Source: a bacterium
Lineage (GTDB): Bacteria > JAHJDO01
Direction: 5' to 3'
Assembly (NCBI GenBank): GCA_030611945.1
Contig: JAUWOV010000005.1
Location: 1-41,318, forward strand
DNA: 41,318 nucleotides
The position numbers were made by a program, and so were the translations under genes. Under the pieces are notes generated by a model. That model was not told where the DNA came from, made no database searches, and was given only the letters and a program-made list of their open reading frames with translations. Below, one piece after another: positions 1-7,817 of this stretch (the first letter of the stretch is position 1; each line of letters starts with the position of its first letter).

Positions 1-318
1 GCAAAGAATCTTACATATCTGGTTAATTTAAGGAAGAATGTTGATTTAAAGATTAAAGAAGATGTTTTTGAAGATCTTAAAAATCACTTAACGGATGTAA
101 CAGATAAGATATATTATGTGAGAAAGCATACACGTAGAATGGAGAAACTTCTGAAGAATGCCGTCAATCTGAAAGCAGAGGAGAAGTCTAATTTATTCTT
201 TGAAGAATTAAAACCTCTAATGGAGCATATAAGAAAACATGTTGATGAACTTGAATGTGTTGTAGCTGATGAGCATTGGGATCTGCCGAAGTATAGGGAG
301 ATGCTGTTTGTGCAGTAA
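1..318 (+). CDS. glnN: Type III glutamine synthetase, C-terminal end (partial)
   Basis: Frame 1 is open from the first base to a TAA at 316-318, giving the last 105 residues of a gene that begins outside the window. The end of the protein carries an ADEHWDLPKYREMLF stretch. This matches the conserved C-terminal signature of GlnN-type (GSIII) glutamine synthetases, in which a D-x-W-P-L-P-x-Y-R-E-(L/M)-L-F pattern closes the chain. GSIII makes glutamine from glutamate, ammonia and ATP in the cytoplasm. The internal GTG at 118 is not the start, because the homologous sequence continues upstream without a stop. The catalytic domains are not visible here, so the call rests on the tail alone. Confidence 0.8.
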   Translation, partial: AKNLTYLVNLRKNVDLKIKEDVFEDLKNHLTDVTDKIYYVRKHTRRMEKLLKNAVNLKAEEKSNLFFEELKPLMEHIRKHVDELECVVADEHWDLPKYREMLFVQ

Positions 319-323
319 AGAAA

Positions 324-355
324 GGCACAAAGCGGCAAAGGCACACAGGCACAAA
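324..355 (+). repeat. Degenerate GGCACAAA octamer repeat
   Basis: Four tandem, imperfect copies of an 8-bp unit (GGCACAAA, a shortened GGCAAA, GGCACACA, GGCACAAA) fill most of the gap between the glutamine synthetase stop and nadE. The same unit, as GGCACAGA, recurs four times inside cysS at 35375-35406. A related AAGGCGCAAAG occurs once near 14897. It has no ORF and no clear hairpin, so it is best described as a dispersed simple-repeat family. Confidence 0.7.
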
Positions 356-372
356 GAACTAAAAATATAAAT

Positions 373-1095
373 ATGCATATCTTGTCAGAGAGAATAGTTT
401 CATGGCTTAGAGAGCAGGTGAAAAAGTCCGAAGCCAAAGGTTTGGTTTTTGGTCTTAGCGGAGGTATTGATTCTGCTTGTGTCGGGGTTCTTTGTAAGAA
501 GGCTTTCGGAAATAATTGTCTTGGGCTGATAATGCCGTGTGAGAGCCATAGCGACGATGAAGATATGGCATTACTGGTTGCGAACAAGTTCTCAATTCCG
601 GTTAAGAAAATATCTCTTGATGAACCGTTTAGGGAGCTTTTAAAAATTCTGCCCCATTCAGACAATCATCTCTCCATAGCAAATGTAAAGCCGAGACTCA
701 GGATGCTTACTTTGTATTATTTCGCCAGCAATTATGACTACCTTGTTGCAGGGACAGACAATAAAACAGAGGCGATGTTAGGTTATTATACCAAATACGG
801 AGATGGCGGAGTGGATATCCTTCCTATCGGAAACATGTTCAAGAGTCAGGTGAGAGAACTGGCGCGGGAATTGAACATACCGAGGGAGATAATAGAAAGA
901 AAACCATCTGCAGGCCTGTGGCAAGGTCAATTTGACGAAGACGAAATGGGGCTCTTATATGACGAAGTAGACGGCATATTAAAGGCAATCGAAAGCAATG
1001 ATACTACAGATACAGACAGACAAAAGCTTGATAAAGTAATGAACATGATATCAAACTCACAGCATAAACGAGACCCTATTCCTGTATTTGTGTAG
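373..1095 (+). CDS. nadE: NAD(+) synthetase, ammonia-dependent
   Basis: This enzyme adenylates nicotinic acid adenine dinucleotide and amidates it to NAD+, the last step of NAD synthesis, in the cytoplasm. The 240-residue length fits the NH3-dependent short form. There is no N-terminal glutaminase (nitrilase) domain. The ATP-pyrophosphatase P-loop SGGIDSA lies at residues 29-35. The family block GTDNKTE follows in the middle, and KPSAGLWQGQFDEDEMG lies near residue 180. The ATG at 373 lies just before the conserved first helix, though no clear Shine-Dalgarno precedes it. Ammonia could come from a partner glutaminase or directly; the upstream gene is a glutamine synthetase. Confidence 0.93.
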   Translation: MHILSERIVSWLREQVKKSEAKGLVFGLSGGIDSACVGVLCKKAFGNNCLGLIMPCESHSDDEDMALLVANKFSIPVKKISLDEPFRELLKILPHSDNHLSIANVKPRLRMLTLYYFASNYDYLVAGTDNKTEAMLGYYTKYGDGGVDILPIGNMFKSQVRELARELNIPREIIERKPSAGLWQGQFDEDEMGLLYDEVDGILKAIESNDTTDTDRQKLDKVMNMISNSQHKRDPIPVFV

Positions 1096-1104
1096 GGACG
1101 GGGC

Positions 1105-1275
1105 CTAAATTTCTGCAACAGCAACTGATTCAGCAGGCTCTTCCATAAGCGATGGATTAATCTCTGCTTTGTCTGTTTTTACTTTGTATCCTCTGTAGCA
1201 TTTTTCACAGACTTCCTTATTGTTCTTAAAATATACCGAGTCTACTTCATTCTTGCATATTTCGCATATATACAT
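1105..1275 (-). CDS. Small zinc-ribbon protein (56 aa)
   Basis: The ORF runs from an ATG at 1275 down to a TAG at 1107-1105 and encodes 56 residues. A strong Shine-Dalgarno (GGAGGTG) lies 7 nt upstream, inside the last codons of the preceding HTH gene. The N-terminal half has two CxxC pairs (CEIC at residues 4-7 and CEKC at 23-26) spaced like a treble-clef or rubredoxin-type zinc knuckle. The C-terminal half is acidic and probably flexible. No enzyme motif is seen. The 5-nt gap to the HTH gene indicates co-translation, so it may be an accessory or effector of that DNA-binding protein. Its function is unknown. Confidence 0.72.
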   Translation of the reverse strand: MYICEICKNEVDSVYFKNNKEVCEKCYRGYKVKTDKAEINPSLMEEPAESVAVAEI

Positions 1276-1280
1276 TTACT

Positions 1281-1463
1281 TCACCTCCTCACATTTTTAT
1301 ACATTTGCCCTTCAAGCCACTCATCTATTGTTTTTCTCTTAAAACGCCATTGGTTTGAGAGTTTCACAGCAGGAATCTTTGCATTATTAGCAAGTTTATA
1401 GACTGTTCTCTCGTTCATTTTAATGTAATCAGCTACGTCTTTTATAGTCATTATTTCACTCAT
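1281..1463 (-). CDS. Excisionase/MerR-like helix-turn-helix DNA-binding protein
   Basis: This 60-residue protein is made up almost wholly of an HTH_17/excisionase-type winged helix. The pattern TIKDVADYIKMNERTVYKLA forms the helix-turn-helix, and the SNQWRFKRKTIDEWL pattern forms the wing and final helix. It should bind DNA as a small regulator; no recombinase is nearby. Open frame continues upstream to 1499, but that stretch contains a complete promoter (TTGACA, 17 bp, TAGAAT), so the start was set at the ATG at 1463, only 7 nt after the -10 box. An alternative is the ATG at 1451. It appears to be co-transcribed with the zinc-ribbon gene downstream. Confidence 0.8.
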   Translation of the reverse strand: MSEIMTIKDVADYIKMNERTVYKLANNAKIPAVKLSNQWRFKRKTIDEWLEGQMYKNVRR

Positions 1464-1470
1464 GTACAAA

Positions 1471-1499
1471 ATTCTAACATTAAAATACATAGATGTCAA
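1471..1499 (-). promoter_or_regulatory. Promoter of the HTH/zinc-ribbon operon
   Basis: On the minus strand a perfect TTGACA (1499-1494) is followed after 17 bp by TAGAAT (1476-1471). Expected transcription start is near 1464, next to the ATG at 1463, so the mRNA would be leaderless or nearly so. Confidence 0.75.
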
Positions 1500-1585
1500 G
1501 AGAAAAGTTTATTTTTGTATAAAAACAATATTAAACTACCTTGTAATACAATAAACTGACAGTTCTAAGTGTTTTTCCAATTCGC

Positions 1586-1614
1586 TTGATTTTAGTTTGT
1601 GGAACTATTACACT
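1586..1614 (+). promoter_or_regulatory. Promoter-like element upstream of the first GT2 gene
   Basis: TTGATT (1586-1591) and TACACT (1609-1614) are separated by 17 bp. The element, including most of its spacer, is repeated at 4783-4811 upstream of another glycosyltransferase gene. That supports a real shared promoter or operator rather than chance. Confidence 0.5.
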
Positions 1615-1690
1615 AAGCTTCATGTTTGAGAACTTTGTAAGATAAAATCAGATTTCTTTTCAGGAGATTTGTAAGATTGGTTTTAGCAAA

Positions 1691-2401
1691 ATGAAATTAT
1701 CAATAATTATTCCTGTATATAATGAAAAAAATACAATAGAAGAAGTTTTAAATCGTGTTTTGGCTGTTGACCTTTCAGAGTTTAATTTAAAAAGAGAAAT
1801 TATTATTATTGATGACGGTTCTTATGACGGGACAAGAGAAATTTTAGATAAGATGGCAAAAAATAGAGACAGTGATTATAATCAAATAAAGGTAATTTAC
1901 CATCAAAAAAATTACGGGAAAGGAAGAGTGGTAAGAACTGGCTTTAAATATATGACAGGCGATGTTGCTATCATTCAGGATGCTGACTTAGAGCTTCGTC
2001 CTGAAGATCAGCCGTTGTTATTATTGCCAATAATTGAGGGGAAGACAAAGGTAGTGTTTGGCTCGAGATTTAGAAAAAAGGTTAAAGGTGTAAACTTTTA
2101 TACTTTAGTTGCTAATAAAATATTTACATTTTTCACAAATTTTCTTTACGGGGTTCATATTACAGATGTTATGACTTGTTATAAAGTAATGAATAGAGAA
2201 GTAATAAAGAAACTCCAACTTTGCAGTGATAAATTTGATGTTGAGCCGGAACTTGCAGCTAAGATATGCAAATCTGGATACAAAATTTACGAAGTACCTG
2301 TTTCTTATAATCCGCGAAAGTTTAAGAGCGGGAAGAAAATAAAATTTTCTGATAGTTTTCCTGTGCTGTGGGCTTTATTCAAATACCGATTTGTTGATTA
2401 G
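1691..2401 (+). CDS. GT2 family glycosyltransferase, polyprenyl-phosphate sugar synthase type
   Basis: This 236-residue cytoplasmic-facing enzyme resembles dolichol-phosphate mannose synthase (DPM1). It should move a sugar from a nucleotide donor to polyprenyl phosphate. It has the GT-A fold opening (IIPVYNEKNTIEEVL), the IIDDGSYDGT nucleotide-binding loop near residue 40 and the QDADLE metal-binding DxD near residue 98. The later DVMTCYK and FDVEPELAAKI blocks are typical of the DPM1/GtrB branch. No C-terminal membrane segments are present. It starts an operon-like run with the methyltransferase (10 nt away) and a GT39 enzyme that could use its lipid-linked product. Donor sugar unknown. Confidence 0.85.
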   Translation: MKLSIIIPVYNEKNTIEEVLNRVLAVDLSEFNLKREIIIIDDGSYDGTREILDKMAKNRDSDYNQIKVIYHQKNYGKGRVVRTGFKYMTGDVAIIQDADLELRPEDQPLLLLPIIEGKTKVVFGSRFRKKVKGVNFYTLVANKIFTFFTNFLYGVHITDVMTCYKVMNREVIKKLQLCSDKFDVEPELAAKICKSGYKIYEVPVSYNPRKFKSGKKIKFSDSFPVLWALFKYRFVD

Positions 2402-2410
2402 GAGAGTGAT

Positions 2411-3025
2411 ATGAAAAAGACAGTTATCCAGAGTATCTGGGATTTTATAGGGTTTCCACTAAGCGCATTTCTTTTAGATGAACCTGCTCAGAAGAAACTA
2501 GGTCTTACAACTTTAAAAGAGAGAAGATTGTTTGCAGTTCTGCCTTTGCTTCAGGGTAATGTTCTTGATATTGGTTGTGGGCACAATGAACTAATTAAAT
2601 CTTACAGAGCAAAAGGAAGACAGGGGGTAGGTGCTGATGTCTTCCCATTTGAAGGAGTTGATAAAATTGTTGATACAACTAAATTGCCGTATGCCGATAA
2701 ACAATTTGATACAGTAACGATTATAGCAGCTCTTAACCATATTCCTTTAGGAAAGAGAATAGCAGTTCTAAATGAAGCATATCGTGTACTTGAAAACAAA
2801 GGTAGACTGATTGTAACAATGATAAATGGAACAATCGGATATCTTTGTCACAAATTGATGTGGTGGGATTTCGATCAGGGAGAAAGGGAGGTGGATTGGA
2901 AAGAAGAGAATTATGGATTGTCAAATAAATATGTGACGGAGATTATTGGGAAGTGCGGTTTCCGTCTCATAAAGAGAAAGCGTTTTGTTTATGGATTGAA
3001 TAACCTTTTTATTTTTGAAAAGTAA
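2411..3025 (+). CDS. Class I SAM-dependent methyltransferase
   Basis: The 204-residue protein has a Rossmann methyltransferase core. VLDIGCGH near residue 51 is motif I for SAM binding. The GADVFPFEGVD region and the PYADKQFDTVTIIAALNH segment form motifs II-III of the Methyltransf_11 type. A Shine-Dalgarno (GGAGAG) lies 6 nt before the ATG. Its stop overlaps the next start by one base, so translation is coupled to the GT39 gene. In this context it probably methylates a sugar or a lipid-linked glycan intermediate, but nothing in the sequence identifies the substrate. Confidence 0.8.
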   Translation: MKKTVIQSIWDFIGFPLSAFLLDEPAQKKLGLTTLKERRLFAVLPLLQGNVLDIGCGHNELIKSYRAKGRQGVGADVFPFEGVDKIVDTTKLPYADKQFDTVTIIAALNHIPLGKRIAVLNEAYRVLENKGRLIVTMINGTIGYLCHKLMWWDFDQGEREVDWKEENYGLSNKYVTEIIGKCGFRLIKRKRFVYGLNNLFIFEK

Positions 3026-4773
3026 TGATGAAGATACTTTACCGTTATAAAATTTTGGTATTTTTTATTGTATTGCTTTCTTTATTCTTAAATCTTTACG
3101 GAATTAATTGGGGAGTACCTGATAAAGAAAGGATAAATCTTGTATTTGAGGATGTATCTTTAGTTAAAATTCTTTCTGAAGAGATGCAAAAATCAAGGGA
3201 GGAAATTTATGAAAAAATGGAATTCTGGGCTGATCCGTCTCAACCAATGAAGGAAAAAACAATAGAAGTAGAAATAAAAAATGAGAAGTTATCAATTTCC
3301 AGAAAAATGATTGATGCAGCAAGGTCGTATTTAATCCGCTCTTATGGAGATGATGAACAACATACATTAATCTGTATGGGCAATATGAATCCTTCGAAAT
3401 TAAATTTTAATCCCCGATTTTTCATTTATGGAGGAGGATACTTATACCCGGTAGCTGTGGGATTAAAAATTGCTTCTCTTTTCAATTATTTAGATCTAAA
3501 TTCAGATATAAAGTATTATTTTTTAAATCCACAACAGATGGGGAAAATGTTTACTACAGGGAGGATTATTGGAGCAATATTTTGTGCCATTGCTACTTAT
3601 TTAATTTTTCTTTGTGGAATTAATCTTTATGGAATTCGAACCGGTTTAATTGCCAGTTTATTATTTTCTGTTGTTCCTGGAACAGTTATTTTTAGTCACC
3701 ATTTAAAACCTTATGCTCTTACTATTTTTTGGATGATGCTTTCTTTTTACTGGGTAACCAGAATATTAAAAGAAGATAAAATTAAATTACCCATTCTTGC
3801 TGGTTTATTTGCTGGTTTTTCTGCAGGGACTAATCTTCTCAGCGGTTTCGTTTTATTTTTTATCCCTTTTGCTTATTTTTTGAGGAAATTGCCTCAGGAA
3901 AATATTAGTAAAAAATTAAAAATGATTTTAATTGCAATTGCGTTTTTTATTGTCGGATTTTTATTAACAAATCCATACTGGCTTTCTTCTCTTAAAAATG
4001 TGGTTAATGAATATAAAACTGCATCCGGTTGTTGGGGATTTAATCCTACTGTTGGAAATTTATATTATTATTTAAGGTATACTCTATCTAGTGTTTTTGG
4101 TATTCCGTTATTAATTTTCATTATTTGTGGTATTGCTTATGCTTTTTATAAAAGGGAAAAACAGGATATTTTAATTTTACCTCTTCTTCTCTTAATGCTC
4201 ATTTATTTTGCTTCTTCAACGACCAAGTTTGCCCATTACGGAATTTTCCTTGCTCCTTTTTTAATTTTCCTTGTCGGACGATTTTTTGCTGTTGGGTTAT
4301 CTAAAACTAAACGGTTAAAATGGATAACGTTAATTTTTTTAATTTTTGTCTCTTTTTATACTTTCTCTTATTCTTTTTCTTATGATAAAATTTTTGCTCA
4401 GAAGAATACAAGAACAATTGCAGGGGAATGGATTAATAATAATATTTCTCAAGGTTCAAAGATTGGGTTGCTTGGACTTCCTTCACCATGGAGAACACCC
4501 CCATTTAGTTTTTTTAGATATAGTTTGGAAATTACTGGTTTTGATAAGGAAATAATCAGAAAAAAACAACCTAAATATTTTATTTTAAGTGAATATCAAT
4601 GGCAAAGAAGCATAGGTTATAAAGAAATGAGAAAATGGTTTGAAAATTATAGAGAGATAAAAAGATTTGAAAAAATTCCGAATTTCTTTGTTTTTAAATT
4701 TAAAAGAACAGAAAATTCTCCTCATGATTGGTGTATTCCCAATCCCACAATTCTAATTTTTGAAAGGAAATAA
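3025..4773 (+). CDS. GT39/PMT-type integral membrane glycosyltransferase
   Basis: This 582-residue polytopic protein has an N-terminal membrane segment, a long extracytoplasmic loop (roughly residues 30-130) and then about ten hydrophobic helices. A soluble C-terminal region follows from about residue 460. The pattern fits PMT_2/ArnT-like enzymes that move sugars from polyprenyl-phosphate donors outside the membrane. It is clearly paralogous to the minus-strand gene at 7697-9433. Both share an MNP(S/K)xLxFNP motif followed by GG(G/A)YLY, an N(T/I)RTxAGEWI motif, a KKxPxYFI motif and a similar tail. Third codon positions look especially A/T-rich. Acceptor and sugar are unknown. Confidence 0.8.
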   Translation: MMKILYRYKILVFFIVLLSLFLNLYGINWGVPDKERINLVFEDVSLVKILSEEMQKSREEIYEKMEFWADPSQPMKEKTIEVEIKNEKLSISRKMIDAARSYLIRSYGDDEQHTLICMGNMNPSKLNFNPRFFIYGGGYLYPVAVGLKIASLFNYLDLNSDIKYYFLNPQQMGKMFTTGRIIGAIFCAIATYLIFLCGINLYGIRTGLIASLLFSVVPGTVIFSHHLKPYALTIFWMMLSFYWVTRILKEDKIKLPILAGLFAGFSAGTNLLSGFVLFFIPFAYFLRKLPQENISKKLKMILIAIAFFIVGFLLTNPYWLSSLKNVVNEYKTASGCWGFNPTVGNLYYYLRYTLSSVFGIPLLIFIICGIAYAFYKREKQDILILPLLLLMLIYFASSTTKFAHYGIFLAPFLIFLVGRFFAVGLSKTKRLKWITLIFLIFVSFYTFSYSFSYDKIFAQKNTRTIAGEWINNNISQGSKIGLLGLPSPWRTPPFSFFRYSLEITGFDKEIIRKKQPKYFILSEYQWQRSIGYKEMRKWFENYREIKRFEKIPNFFVFKFKRTENSPHDWCIPNPTILIFERK

Positions 4774-4782
4774 GCTCCTTTC

Positions 4783-4811
4783 TTGATTTTAGTTTATAAA
4801 GCTATTACACT
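4783..4811 (+). promoter_or_regulatory. Second copy of the TTGATT-N17-TACACT element
   Basis: TTGATT (4783-4788) and TACACT (4806-4811) have a 17-bp spacer. The sequence from 4782 matches 1585-1614 at almost every position, and some similarity continues downstream (a shared TTTGA). It lies 25 nt before the ATG of the next GT39 gene. Confidence 0.5.
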
Positions 4812-4836
4812 TACATTTGAAATTGTTTAAAGAAAT

Positions 4837-6051
4837 ATGAAAGAAAAATTAAACAGCATAATTTATATGCAGTCCAAGAGAAAAGCGATCCTTTTTATCT
4901 TTATAACGGCCTTGTTATTCAGGCTTATTGGTCTGTTTTTTGTTGATATACATAATCTTGAATACGGAGATCTGGCATATCAAACAATAGTTGATAATTT
5001 ATTAGATGGAAATGGATATACAACAGGGAAGTATCTTGCATTCAGGCCTCCTTTATTCCCGCTAATGCACGCAGGGATATTAGCTGTTTTTGGCAGAGAT
5101 AATATACTTGCCTTAAGAATCTTTTTTATATTGATAGGTTCTATTACATGCGTTGGGTTGTATTTGATTGCAAGAGATATCTTCAAACTCAAACTTGCCA
5201 TGCTGGCAGGTTTATGGCTGGCTCTCAGTCCGCAGCATATCTGGTATAATATTCATATCCTGTCAGAATGCCCTTATACATTATTTCTGGTGTTTCTTGT
5301 GTATTTTCTGCTTAAAGCTGTTCACAAAAATAAACTGGTATTTTCATGTACAGCTGGCATTCTGCTTGGATTTTCTTTGTTAACCAGATCTATACTAGCA
5401 GGTTTTATTCCTTTTATTTTTTTATGGATATTTATTGTTTGTAAAAACAAGTTAAGTGTCTTAAAGCATTTTGCTGTTTTTTTAATACCCGCTTTACTAA
5501 TTATTTCTCCATGGGTTGTAAGAAATTATATGGTTTTAAATACATTTATCCCTTTCTCTACCGATGGAGCAGAGGTGTTTTTCTATGCTAATAATCCAGG
5601 CGTGCTTCATTCAGAGACTGGATTTTGCAGCAAATATTCACCCGAAGTTACGAAAGGGTTAGGGGAGATTGAAATACAGAGAGCATATTATAATTTTGGA
5701 TTAAATTTCATAAGAAACAATCCTGATGAATTTCTGAGGAATGCAATGGATAGATTCATACAGTTCTGGCGGCCATTTCCAAATGTAAAATTTCCGCAAG
5801 TAAAACCGGTATACGCTATAGTATATTTCTTGAGTTATCTTCCCGTTTTGATATTGTTGTTTATAGGTATGCCTTTATCTTTTAGACATCTTAAATACAC
5901 AGGTTTAATATATCTTCTGATTATTTATTGTACTGGCGTTCATATGGTGCTTCTTGCATGTATAAGATATAGAGAGCCTTTAATGCCGTTTTTAATACTT
6001 TTTGCTGTTTTTGGTATAACAAGTTTAACGCAAAATGGTAAAAGAGCTTGA
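4837..6051 (+). CDS. ArnT-like GT39 membrane glycosyltransferase
   Basis: A 404-residue polytopic membrane protein. After the first helix comes an acidic loop (YGDLAYQTIVDNLLDGNGY), the usual place for the catalytic Asp in PMT/ArnT-family enzymes. A FRPPLFPLMHA motif and about ten hydrophobic segments follow. Members transfer a sugar from a polyprenyl-phosphate carrier to a lipid, glycan or protein on the outer face of the cytoplasmic membrane. It is a paralogue of the 405-residue product of 12472-13689: same length, same RPPxFPxxxAG and NNP-type loops. The start used is the ATG at 4837; a second in-frame ATG lies 11 codons downstream. It overlaps the next gene by 4 nt. Confidence 0.82.
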   Translation: MKEKLNSIIYMQSKRKAILFIFITALLFRLIGLFFVDIHNLEYGDLAYQTIVDNLLDGNGYTTGKYLAFRPPLFPLMHAGILAVFGRDNILALRIFFILIGSITCVGLYLIARDIFKLKLAMLAGLWLALSPQHIWYNIHILSECPYTLFLVFLVYFLLKAVHKNKLVFSCTAGILLGFSLLTRSILAGFIPFIFLWIFIVCKNKLSVLKHFAVFLIPALLIISPWVVRNYMVLNTFIPFSTDGAEVFFYANNPGVLHSETGFCSKYSPEVTKGLGEIEIQRAYYNFGLNFIRNNPDEFLRNAMDRFIQFWRPFPNVKFPQVKPVYAIVYFLSYLPVLILLFIGMPLSFRHLKYTGLIYLLIIYCTGVHMVLLACIRYREPLMPFLILFAVFGITSLTQNGKRA

Positions 6052-6782
6052 AGATTATCGCAGATAATAGAGAGTTTTATGATAAAGCCTGGGAAGAATG
6101 GGATGATATGGAACAATACGCTCCGACACCCAGACATCTCAGGAATTTTATACTCTCACTTGTAAAAGAATGTAACGATATAGCCTCTGTTTGTGATATT
6201 GGCTGTGGTAACGGCTTTGTATTAGAAGGCGTCAATGAATTAAGTAAAGATTATATTTTAACCGGCACAGAACTTTCAGAAGCTGTTTTAAAAAAAGCAA
6301 AAAAGCGTGTTCCAAATTCCACATTTGTAAAATTGAATATTGAAAGAGAAACATTAGTCCAAAAATTTGATTTAGTCATATGTTCTCAAGTGCTTGAGCA
6401 CATACAAAATGATATTTCAGCCTTAAAAAATATCTATAATATGACTAATAAATATTTTATTTTGACTGTTCCCACAGGAAGATTTGACTCAACAAGCAGA
6501 TTGATGGGGCATTACAGGCATTACTCTGTGAAAGAGATAAAAAACAAACTGCGCGCCGCAAACTTTGAAATTCTTAAAGAAAAAATATGGGGATTCCCAT
6601 TCCATTCTTTGTATAAGCATACTTTGAACCTTTTGCCGGATATACAAAAAAAGAAAATTGGTTTTGGGAAGTACAATTTTTTAAAAAAACAATTTTGCAA
6701 AGTTCTCTATTGGTTGTTTTTTTTAAATGTTTTTCCTTTTGGAAATGATATTATTCTACTGACAAAAAAATGCAGCAAATGA
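6048..6782 (+). CDS. SAM-dependent methyltransferase
   Basis: A 244-residue methyltransferase of the Methyltransf_23/UbiG-like group. It starts at a TTG (6048) that overlaps the preceding stop as TTGA. Motif I is VCDIGCGNG near residue 50, the acidic end of strand 2 is TGTELSE, and motif IV is FDLVICSQVLEHI. A HYRHYS motif follows, as often seen in methyltransferases of polysaccharide clusters. The C-terminal 50 residues are basic and hydrophobic and may touch the membrane. Its place inside the glycosyltransferase run suggests a glycan or lipid carrier substrate, which cannot be identified further. Confidence 0.8.
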   Translation: MKIIADNREFYDKAWEEWDDMEQYAPTPRHLRNFILSLVKECNDIASVCDIGCGNGFVLEGVNELSKDYILTGTELSEAVLKKAKKRVPNSTFVKLNIERETLVQKFDLVICSQVLEHIQNDISALKNIYNMTNKYFILTVPTGRFDSTSRLMGHYRHYSVKEIKNKLRAANFEILKEKIWGFPFHSLYKHTLNLLPDIQKKKIGFGKYNFLKKQFCKVLYWLFFLNVFPFGNDIILLTKKCSK

Positions 6783-6823
6783 GTTATAAATAACCATGGT
6801 CGTAGTATTGTAAAGGAATTATT

Positions 6824-7576
6824 ATGTGGCGTGGCAAAAAAGTAGTAGTTGTTTTCCCAACATACAATGAAAAAAATTCTATAAGGAATGCAGTCAGTGA
6901 GATGTTTGCAGAAGAATACGTTGATGATGTTATTGTAGTTAATAATAATGCGGTTTTTGGAACAGATGAAGAAGTTAAAAAGACCAAAGCAAAATTGATT
7001 TATGAAGAAAAACAGGGTTATGGGTATTCAATAAAATGCGGACTTAAAGAAGCTTTAAGATTAGAAGCAGATTTTATTATCATATCAGAACCAGACGGAA
7101 CATTTATATCTCATGATGTAGTTAAGTTGCTAGCCTATTCTGACGATTTTGATGCTGTCTTTGGCACAAGGACCACAAAAGAACTGATAATGCAGGGCGC
7201 AAATATGGGAGTTTTTCTTAAATGGGGAAACTGGACAGTTGCAAAAATGGTAGAACTGCTGTTCAATACAACTGTGTTGACAGATGTTGGATGCACAATG
7301 AAGCTTCTGAGTAGAAATGCATTAGAAAAAATAAAGGATCAATTCACAGTTGGAGGCTCACGCTTTGGTGTGGAGCTTATGCTTCTGGTAGTAATTAACA
7401 GAATAAATTTTTTTGAAATACCTTTAAATTATAGCAGGAGGGTTGGTCTCTCCTCTGTTACAGGGAAAAAACATGTGGCTTTTCTTCTGGGGCTTAAGAT
7501 GATTTCTCTAATTATTAAATATAGAATAAAAAGTATGTTTTGTAAATTTAGGTTAAAGAGAAAGCAACTTGGATAA
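6824..7576 (+). CDS. GT2 family glycosyltransferase
   Basis: A 250-residue GT-A enzyme. FPTYNEKNSIRNAV opens the fold, VIVVNNNAVFGT replaces the usual DDGS loop, and an EPDGTF motif near residue 88 stands where the metal-binding DxD is expected. A later GCTMKLLSR block resembles the DPM1/GtrB branch. A Shine-Dalgarno (AAAGGAAT) precedes the ATG. The C-terminus is basic, with one weak hydrophobic stretch. Loss of the canonical DDGS in favour of NNN is typical of a sub-branch that builds lipid-linked sugars, so activity is still likely. It is the last gene of the first plus-strand glycan run. Confidence 0.8.
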   Translation: MWRGKKVVVVFPTYNEKNSIRNAVSEMFAEEYVDDVIVVNNNAVFGTDEEVKKTKAKLIYEEKQGYGYSIKCGLKEALRLEADFIIISEPDGTFISHDVVKLLAYSDDFDAVFGTRTTKELIMQGANMGVFLKWGNWTVAKMVELLFNTTVLTDVGCTMKLLSRNALEKIKDQFTVGGSRFGVELMLLVVINRINFFEIPLNYSRRVGLSSVTGKKHVAFLLGLKMISLIIKYRIKSMFCKFRLKRKQLG

Positions 7577-7817
7577 AAGACTAAAACACTGGTTGTCATA
7601 TTTCTTTTTGTGGACTTTTTGTTATCTTTTTTACCCCTGCTGGCTAGTTCAAGGTTCTCCTTTTAAAAGATATATATGGCTTTTATTATTATTCGTCTAT
7701 TTTGTGGTATTTAGTGTTTTGTATTTTAATACTACTATAATCGGATTTATGTACCAGAGATCCGCTGAAACGCCGAACTGTTTAAACGTAATTCCCATGA
7801 ATGAAAGAGGCTTGTAA
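7569..7817 (+). CDS. Possible small membrane protein or gene remnant
   Basis: This 82-residue reading frame has a TTG start (7569) overlapping the preceding GT2 stop. Two hydrophobic stretches (about residues 9-26 and 35-52) could span the membrane. The last 40 codons lie antisense to the end of the convergent GT39 gene, which is unusual for two real genes. I recognise no family. It could be a small membrane protein co-translated with the GT2 enzyme, the truncated start of a lost gene, or a chance ORF in A/T-rich DNA. Confidence 0.25.
   Translation: MDKRLKHWLSYFFLWTFCYLFYPCWLVQGSPFKRYIWLLLLFVYFVVFSVLYFNTTIIGFMYQRSAETPNCLNVIPMNERGL

Noticed and set aside
324-355. CRISPR-like array
   Set aside because: Units are 8 bp and directly adjacent, without spacers. 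No cas genes are present in the window.
114-665. 183-codon open frame antisense to the glutamine synthetase end and nadE
   Set aside because: It covers two recognisable plus-strand genes and translates the octamer repeat into CACVPLPLCA, so it is a shadow.
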